Source: DATADD01 sp036258675
Lineage (GTDB): Bacteria; Actinomycetota; CADDZG01; WHSQ01
DNA: 13,400 nucleotides
NCBI GenBank assembly: GCA_036258675.1
Contig: DATADD010000133.1
Coordinates: 1-13,400 of the forward strand
Direction: 5' to 3'
The notes under the pieces are model-generated. The model was not told the origin of the DNA. It saw nothing but the letters and a program-made list of their open reading frames with translations, and ran no database searches. Positions 6,239 through 13,400 of the stretch are shown one piece after another. Positions within the stretch are counted from its first letter, which is position 1, and the number at the start of each line of letters is the position of its first letter. The position numbers and the translations under genes were made by a program.

Positions 6239-8083
6239 ATGGCGAAGGCCGTAGGGATCGATCTCGGAACCACGAACTCCGTGGTGGCGGTGCTCGAGGG
6301 AGGGGAGCCGACGGTCCTCCCCAACGCCGAGGGCGGACGCACGACCCCATCCGTCGTCGCTTTCTCCAAGGACGGCCAGGTGCTCGTCGGCGAGGTCGCG
6401 AAGCGCCAGGCGATCACGAACCCCGATCGGACGATCCGCTCGATCAAGCGGCGCATGGGGACCGACGACAAGGTCTCGATCGAGGGCAAGAACTACTCGC
6501 CCCAGGAGATCTCGGCCCGGATCCTGATGAAGCTCAAGGCGGACGCCGAGGCCTATCTCGGGGACAAGGTGACCGAGGCGGTCATCACCGTCCCGGCCTA
6601 CTTCGGCGACGCGCAGCGCCAGGCGACCAAGGAGGCGGGCCAGATCGCCGGCCTCGAGGTCCTGCGGATCATCGCGGAGCCGACCGCGGCCTCGCTTGCC
6701 TACGGCCTCGACAAGACCGACGGCGACCAGACCATCCTCGTCTTCGACCTCGGGGGCGGGACCTTCGACGTGTCCGTGCTCGAGCTCGGCGAAGGCGTGT
6801 TCGACGTCAAGTCGACCTCCGGCGACACGAACCTGGGCGGCGACGACTGGGACCAGCGGGTGATCGACCACCTCGTGACGTCGTTCCGCAACGCCCACGG
6901 GGTCGACCTCGGCAGGGACAAGATGGCCCTCCAGCGCCTCAAGGAGGCCGCGGAGAAGGCCAAGATCGAGCTCTCCTCGGCGCAGACGACCACGATCAAC
7001 CTGCCCTTCGTCACTGCGACCGAGCAGGGCCCCCTCCACCTCGAGGAGACGCTGTCGCGCTCGGAGTTCGAGCGCATGAGCGCCGATCTCCTCGACCGCT
7101 GCAAGCAGCCGTTCCAGCAGGCGATCAAGGACGCGGGCATCTCCGTGTCCCAGATCGACCACGTCATCCTCGTCGGCGGCTCGACGCGCATGCCGCAGGT
7201 GCGCGCGCTGGTGAAGGAGCTCACCGGAGGCAAGGAGCCCCACCAGGGCGTCAACCCGGACGAGGTCGTGGCGGTCGGCGCCGCGATCCAGGCCGGCGTG
7301 CTCAGGGGCGAGGTCAAGGACGTCCTGCTGCTGGACGTCACCCCTCTGTCGCTCGGCGTCGAGACGAAGGGCAACATCTTCACCCGCCTCATCGACCGCA
7401 ACACGACGATCCCGACGAAGCGATCGGAGACGTTCACGACCGCGGACGACAACCAGCCGTCGGTCGAGATCCACGTCCTCCAGGGCGAGGCAGACATGGC
7501 CTACCGAAACAAGTCGCTCGGCAAGTTCCAGCTCGTCGGCATCCCACCGGCGCCGCGCGGGCTGCCCCAGATCGAGGTCACGTTCGACATCGACGCCAAC
7601 GGCATCGTGAACGTGTCGGCCAAGGACCTGGGGACCGGCCGGGAACAGTCGATGACGATCACGGGCGGGACCAAGCTCGCCAGCGATGAGATCGACCGCA
7701 TGATGAAGGAGGCGGAGGCGCACGCCGAGGAGGACCGGCGCAAGCGCGAGGAGGCCGAGTCTCGCAACCAGCTCGACAGCGCCGTCTACCAGACGGAGCG
7801 CAACCTCAAGGAGCACGGCGACAAGCTCGAGGAGGGCGACCGCAAGCACGTCGAGGACGCTCTCCAGGAGGCGCGCGAGGCGCTCGGCGGCTCCGACGTC
7901 GACCGCATCAAGAAGGCGACGGAGAGCCTCATGACGGCGTCCCAGCGGCTCGCCGAGGTGCTCTACCGCCAGGCCCAGCCGCCGAGCGGCGGCGACGGCC
8001 AGGCGGGGGCCTCGGGAGGGGCCGCGCCCGATGACGAGGTCGTGGACGCCGAGGTCGTCGACGAAGGGGGTCAGAGCGCGTGA
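6239..8083 (+). CDS. dnaK: Hsp70 chaperone DnaK
   Basis: A 614-residue cytosolic Hsp70 that binds exposed hydrophobic peptides in an ATP-controlled cycle with the J-protein and GrpE encoded next. The N-terminal ATPase domain opens with GIDLGTTNS (phosphate loop 1), continues with VPAYFGDAQRQATKEAG, the IAEPTAASLAYG segment, phosphate loop 2 DLGGGTFDVS, and VGGSTRMPQV. GDTNLGGDDWDQ shows the shorter form of Gram-positive and actinobacterial DnaK. The linker DVLLLDVTPLSLG leads to the substrate-binding domain, then a charged helical lid and the acidic tail DDEVVDAEVVDE. ATG 6239 has AGGAGG (6226-6231) seven bases upstream. It is the first gene of the chaperone operon, and its TGA overlaps the grpE GTG in GTGA. 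In Streptomyces, DnaK is also co-repressor of HspR; that is known of the family and inferred here. Confidence 0.98.
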   Translation: MAKAVGIDLGTTNSVVAVLEGGEPTVLPNAEGGRTTPSVVAFSKDGQVLVGEVAKRQAITNPDRTIRSIKRRMGTDDKVSIEGKNYSPQEISARILMKLKADAEAYLGDKVTEAVITVPAYFGDAQRQATKEAGQIAGLEVLRIIAEPTAASLAYGLDKTDGDQTILVFDLGGGTFDVSVLELGEGVFDVKSTSGDTNLGGDDWDQRVIDHLVTSFRNAHGVDLGRDKMALQRLKEAAEKAKIELSSAQTTTINLPFVTATEQGPLHLEETLSRSEFERMSADLLDRCKQPFQQAIKDAGISVSQIDHVILVGGSTRMPQVRALVKELTGGKEPHQGVNPDEVVAVGAAIQAGVLRGEVKDVLLLDVTPLSLGVETKGNIFTRLIDRNTTIPTKRSETFTTADDNQPSVEIHVLQGEADMAYRNKSLGKFQLVGIPPAPRGLPQIEVTFDIDANGIVNVSAKDLGTGREQSMTITGGTKLASDEIDRMMKEAEAHAEEDRRKREEAESRNQLDSAVYQTERNLKEHGDKLEEGDRKHVEDALQEAREALGGSDVDRIKKATESLMTASQRLAEVLYRQAQPPSGGDGQAGASGGAAPDDEVVDAEVVDEGGQSA

Positions 8084-8766
8084 GCGACGACCCCAAGGGC
8101 CCTCCGGCCAAGGTGAGGGTCATGGACAGGCGCCGGATCGCGAGCGACGAGGAGGCACCCGGGCGGGTGAGGCCGGTCGAGGCCGAGCCCGCCGGGCCCT
8201 CCGGCGACGGCGCGTCGGGCGCGGACGAGATGCAGGACGTGATGCAGACGGAGATGCAGAGCGAGACGAAGGAGCTCGAGCAGGACCTCCTCGAGGACCT
8301 GCGGAGGCTCCAGGCGGAGTTCGACAACTATCGGAAGCGCATGCTGCGGGAGCAGACCGCGATGGCGACCCGGGCCTCGGCGCGTCTCATCGAGAAGCTG
8401 CTCCCCGTGCTCGACAACTTCGAGCGCGCCACCGAGCACGGCGAGGGCGGCCCCGGCATCGCGCTCGTGCACAAGGAGTTGCGGGCGGTGCTGGAGCAGG
8501 AGGGGCTGACCGAGATCGACGCCGAGGGCGCGCCCTTCGACCCGCACCTGCACGATGCGGTGCAGGCCGTGGACGACCCCGACGCGCCCGAGCCGGTGTG
8601 CACGGCCGTGCTGCGGCGCGGCTACCGGCTCGGCGACAACATCATCCGTCCGGCGATGGTGGTCGTGGCCCGCGCCCCCGAGCCCGTTGCGGACGAAGGT
8701 GAGGGGCGGGACGGAGAGCCGGATGGCCGGGCCGAGCCCCCGACCGGCGAGGAGCGAGAGGTCTAG
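8080..8766 (+). CDS. grpE: Nucleotide exchange factor GrpE
   Basis: A 228-residue GrpE, which releases ADP from DnaK and can act as a thermosensor through its long dimer helix. The first 65 or so residues are charged and low-complexity. A long coiled-coil helix follows (ETKELEQDLLEDLRRLQAEF), then the conserved DNYRKRMLRE and LLPVLDNFERA. The beta-domain contains FDPHLHDAV, VLRRGYRLGDNIIRPAMVVVA. The last 30 residues are a polar tail. GTG 8080 is used as start because it overlaps the dnaK stop by four bases (GTGA), suggesting translational coupling, and gives MSDDPKGP; no other start nearby is as well placed. The gene is transcribed with dnaK from the promoter at 6144. Confidence 0.97.
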   Translation: MSDDPKGPPAKVRVMDRRRIASDEEAPGRVRPVEAEPAGPSGDGASGADEMQDVMQTEMQSETKELEQDLLEDLRRLQAEFDNYRKRMLREQTAMATRASARLIEKLLPVLDNFERATEHGEGGPGIALVHKELRAVLEQEGLTEIDAEGAPFDPHLHDAVQAVDDPDAPEPVCTAVLRRGYRLGDNIIRPAMVVVARAPEPVADEGEGRDGEPDGRAEPPTGEEREV

Positions 8767-8768
8767 CG

Positions 8769-9707
8769 ATGTCGCAGCGCGAGTGGGCGGAGAAGGATTT
8801 CTACAAGATCCTCGGCGTCCCGAAGGGGGCGACCAAGGACGAGATCAAGCGCGCCTACCGGAAGCTCGCGCAGAAGCACCACCCCGACGCGAACAAGAAC
8901 GACTCCCAGGCGGAGGCGCGTTTCAAGGAGATCTCCGAGGCGTACTCGATCCTGTCCAACGACGAGAAACGGCGCCAGTACGACGAGCTGCGCCGTCTCG
9001 TGGAGGCGGGCGGCGAACGCATCTACGGCTTCGGGCCCGACCAGGGCGGCGGCGTGCGTGTCAACATCGGCGACCTCGGCGACCTCTTCGGAGGAGAGGG
9101 CGGCCTCTTCGACGACATCCTCGGCGGCTTCGGCTTCCGGGGCCGAGACGGCCGGGGACGCGACGTCGAAACCGACGTGACGCTGTCGTTCGAGGCTGCG
9201 ATGACGGGCACCACCGTGTCGCTTCCGGGGGGAGGCAAGGCGCGTATCCCCGCGGGAGTCGGCGACGGGGCGCGCATCAAGGTGGCCGGCAAGGGGCAGG
9301 CGATCGGCGCCGGCGGGAGCCCCGGCGATCTCTACGTGCGGGTGCACGTCAAGCCCCACCCCGTGTTCACCGTGGGCCGCAACGGAGACCTCTCGGTGAC
9401 CGTGCCGGTGACCTTTCCCGAGGCCGCGCTCGGCGCCAAGGTGGAGGTTCCGACCCTCGACGAGCCCGTGACGGTGAAAGTGCCTGCCGGCACCCGCAGC
9501 GGCAAGGTGCTGCGTGTGCGCGGCAAGGGCGGGCCGCGATCCAAGGGCGGGCGCGGCGACCTCCACGTCCGGATCGAGGTCGAGGTTCCGCAGCGCCTAA
9601 CGCGGAAGGAGCGCCAACTCATCGAGGAGCTCGCCGACGCACACAAGGCGTCGCCGCGCGCGCACCTCGAGACCTACATGCGGCGCGCCGAGACGCAGGT
9701 GTCGTGA
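8769..9707 (+). CDS. dnaJ: J-domain co-chaperone, DnaJ without zinc-finger domain (class B / CbpA-like)
   Basis: A 312-residue Hsp40 that delivers substrates to DnaK and stimulates its ATPase. The J-domain (about 10-73) has DFYKILGV, the HPD motif at 38-40 and FKEISEAYSILSN. A Gly/Phe-rich linker follows (GGEGGLFDDILGGFGF). The C-terminal beta-domains then begin at once: FEAAMTGTTVSL passes to ARIPAGVGDGARIKV with no CxxCxGxG repeats. A standard DnaJ has four such repeats at this point and about 370-390 residues; no cysteine is seen in this protein. The type is therefore class B, although the gene sits where actinobacteria usually carry full DnaJ. GAGAGG (8756-8761) lies seven bases before ATG 8769, two bases after the grpE stop. 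Whether another DnaJ with zinc finger exists elsewhere in the genome cannot be seen here. Confidence 0.95.
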   Translation: MSQREWAEKDFYKILGVPKGATKDEIKRAYRKLAQKHHPDANKNDSQAEARFKEISEAYSILSNDEKRRQYDELRRLVEAGGERIYGFGPDQGGGVRVNIGDLGDLFGGEGGLFDDILGGFGFRGRDGRGRDVETDVTLSFEAAMTGTTVSLPGGGKARIPAGVGDGARIKVAGKGQAIGAGGSPGDLYVRVHVKPHPVFTVGRNGDLSVTVPVTFPEAALGAKVEVPTLDEPVTVKVPAGTRSGKVLRVRGKGGPRSKGGRGDLHVRIEVEVPQRLTRKERQLIEELADAHKASPRAHLETYMRRAETQVS

Positions 9708-9717
9708 GGAGGCGGCG

Positions 9718-10197
9718 ATGGACAGCGGACCCCTCGGCTCGAACCAGGCGATCTACGTCATCTCCGTCGCGGCGGAGCTCGCGGGCGTCCACCCCCAGAC
9801 GCTGCGCGTCTACGAGCGCAAGGGGCTGCTGACCCCGGCGCGCACCGCCGGCAACACGCGCCGCTACTCCGAGCGCGACATCGATCGGCTCCGGCGCATC
9901 CAGCAACTGACCCAGGAGGGCGTGAACCTCGCCGGGGTGATGCAGATCATGGAGCTGGAGGAGCGCCTCGAGCGCGCCCGGCTGGACCTCGAGGCCGCCC
10001 TGGACGAGCTCGACCGCATGGAGCGCCGCCTCGAGGAGCTGATGCAGGCGCGCGACGCGATGTCGCTCGTCCCCGCGCGCGACGTGAGACGCATCCGGCG
10101 CGCCATGAGGTCCGACGCGATCGAGAAGGCGACCCGCCGACGCGTGTTCTCCGCCCCGGCGGCCTCGTCAGACAACGACGCACAACAAGAGGTGTGA
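9718..10197 (+). CDS. hspR: MerR-family heat-shock repressor HspR
   Basis: A 159-residue regulator with an N-terminal MerR-type winged helix: YVISVAAELAGVHPQTLRVYERKGLL (residues about 13-38), then the wing PARTAGNTRRYSERDIDRLRRIQ. A QLTQEGVNLAGVMQIMELEE stretch, characteristic of HspR, follows, and then a coiled coil (about 80-118) for dimer formation. The C-terminus is basic and then polar. There are no sensor cysteines, unlike metal-binding MerR proteins. HspR represses dnaK operons at HAIR sites in Streptomyces and Mycobacterium; here its likely target is 6143-6163 upstream of its own operon. AGGAGG (9707-9712) is five bases before ATG 9718, and the gap from dnaJ is ten bases. The function is inferred from sequence type, position and the matching operator. 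Confidence 0.95.
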   Translation: MDSGPLGSNQAIYVISVAAELAGVHPQTLRVYERKGLLTPARTAGNTRRYSERDIDRLRRIQQLTQEGVNLAGVMQIMELEERLERARLDLEAALDELDRMERRLEELMQARDAMSLVPARDVRRIRRAMRSDAIEKATRRRVFSAPAASSDNDAQQEV

Positions 10198-10205
10198 GCC
10201 AAGAG

Positions 10206-12803
<2,598 letters not shown>

Positions 12804-12819
12804 TCACCGCGCGCCCGGC

Positions 12820-12825
12820 CATAAT
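12820..12825 (+). promoter_or_regulatory. Weak candidate -10 (CATAAT) before the hydrolase gene
   Basis: CATAAT in the 34-base gap after clpB is identical to the dnaK -10 and would start transcription around 12832, giving an almost leaderless message for GTG 12838. No -35 match is seen at the right distance, and the gene may simply be read through from clpB. Confidence 0.25.
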
Positions 12826-12837
12826 CGGGTCGGACAA

Positions 12838-13293
12838 GTGGGACCCGAGGGTTACGTGAACGTGGACGGCGCGTGCCTGTGGACGGCGGGCGCGGGCCCA
12901 CCCGTCGTGCTCTGCCACGGCGGCCCGGGGCTGTGCGACAACCTCGGGCCGGTCTCCGACCTCGTCGAGGACATCGCGACCGTGTACCGATTCGACCAGC
13001 GCGGGTGCGGTCGCTCGGGAGGCGACCCGCCTCTCACCGTGGCCCGACTCGTGGATGACCTCGAGGGGCTCCGGCGCCACGGGGGTCACGAGCGCGGAGC
13101 GGGCCACCTTCCGTGGGTGGAGCGCCCCGCGGCGCTCGGGACCGAGCTGCGGGCCTTCCTCGGTTCGACCGACGGCGACCTGTCCGTGGTGCGCTGTCCC
13201 GCCTGCGGCGACACCTTCCCGGCGCGGATCGGCGACCCGTGTCCGACCTGCGGGGAGCGAGGCGGCGAGGTCGCCTGGGAGCCGCTGCTGTGA
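12838..13293 (+). pseudogene. Alpha/beta-hydrolase with internal deletion and a zinc-ribbon-like tail
   Basis: A 151-residue open frame that looks like the two ends of a proline-iminopeptidase-like alpha/beta hydrolase joined together. Residues 5-80 carry the N-terminal strands, the oxyanion motif HGGPG (27-31) and FDQRGCGRS (52-60). At about 82-88 the sequence jumps directly to GAGHLPWVERP (87-97), the catalytic-histidine region near the end of such enzymes. The nucleophile serine elbow (GxSxG), cap and acidic residue, normally some 150 residues or more, are absent, so no hydrolase activity is expected. The tail has CPAC (120-123) and CPTC (135-138), a zinc-ribbon-like pair. The deletion is in frame; no stop or frameshift is seen. 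It may be a decayed gene, a new small protein or an assembly collapse. GTG 12838 gives the expected EGYVNVDG start; GTG 12856 is an alternative. It is 34 bases after clpB. Confidence 0.65.
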
Positions 13294-13400
13294 CGCGCGC
13301 GCGGGTGGCCGCGGCCTGCGTCGCGCTCGTCGCGCTCGCCGCCTGCGAGCCTCCGGAGCCTCGCGCCGCTACGAGCCCGCCCCACTCGAGCGCTCGTTCG
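13290..13400 (+). CDS. Putative lipoprotein, N-terminal part only (runs off window)
   Basis: The GTG at 13290 overlaps the preceding TGA as GTGA and opens a frame of 37 codons that is still open at the window end. It encodes a typical lipoprotein signal peptide: basic MTRAR, a hydrophobic Ala/Val/Leu core, and the lipobox LAAC with C19 as the lipidated residue. A Pro/Ser/Ala-rich linker follows (EPPEPRAATSPPHSS), as is common before the folded part of actinobacterial lipoproteins. It would be exported and anchored to the outer face of the cytoplasmic membrane. Function is unknown because the mature domain lies outside the window. Confidence 0.7.
   Translation, partial: MTRARVAAACVALVALAACEPPEPRAATSPPHSSARS

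Noticed and set aside
3219..6489. Very long open frames on both strands across ftsH and the phosphatidyltransferase gene (959 codons plus, 1083 codons minus)
   Set aside because: They are Arg/Pro/Gly/His-rich, match no family, and cover real genes in other frames with intact motifs. They are side effects of high GC, which removes stop codons.
6218..7849. 543-codon frame antisense to dnaK
   Set aside because: Long open frames opposite hsp70 genes are a known codon-bias artefact. The translation is a low-complexity Leu/Arg/Asp/His sequence without domain features.
12812..12829. Possible terminator after clpB (CCCG...CGGG)
   Set aside because: Only a four-base stem around an A/T-rich centre and no T-run. 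It is not enough to call, and the CATAAT inside is a better promoter candidate.

Overview
The window is GC-rich throughout, with strong G/C third positions, GTG starts, tight or overlapping gene junctions and Shine-Dalgarno sites. Its centrepiece is a dnaK-grpE-dnaJ-hspR-clpB heat-shock operon preceded by an HspR-type (HAIR-like) operator. Together with a UdgX-type uracil-DNA glycosylase, this points to a high-GC actinobacterium (Actinomycetota). The class cannot be fixed from the sequence. It could be one of the less-studied lineages, because clpB lies inside the dnaK operon and the DnaJ lacks a zinc finger.

Layout: (1) 2-2089, the 3' part of a large LuxR/MalT-like regulator, visibly less GC-rich than the rest; its ATPase part lies outside the window. 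(2) 2268-2900 udgX, meeting tail-to-tail a small receiver-like gene (2897-3268, minus). (3) 3361-5358, a membrane FtsH AAA+ zinc protease, meeting tail-to-tail a CDP-alcohol phosphatidyltransferase (5355-6008, minus). Both convergent pairs interlock their TAG stop codons in one CTAG. (4) 6009-6238, a divergent control region with a strong sigma70-like promoter (TTGACA, 17 bp, CATAAT) whose -35 lies inside a HAIR-like repeat. (5) 6239-12803, dnaK, grpE, dnaJ, hspR and clpB, co-directional with gaps of 10 bases or less or overlaps. (6) 12838-13293, an alpha/beta-hydrolase gene that has lost its middle, including the nucleophile serine region, and ends in a zinc-ribbon-like tail. (7) From 13290, the start of a lipoprotein gene running off the window.

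How the genes work together: DnaK, GrpE and the J-protein form the Hsp70 cycle. ClpB works with Hsp70 to pull proteins out of aggregates. HspR, encoded in the same transcript, is expected to repress the operon through the HAIR-like site, with DnaK as co-repressor in the Streptomyces model, giving negative feedback. FtsH adds membrane protein quality control next door. No IS element, CRISPR array, tRNA or rRNA was seen. I did not find a wholly new system. The most unusual items are the zinc-finger-less DnaJ in the main operon, the internally deleted hydrolase/zinc-ribbon gene, the covalently acting UdgX and the two interlocked convergent stop-codon pairs.
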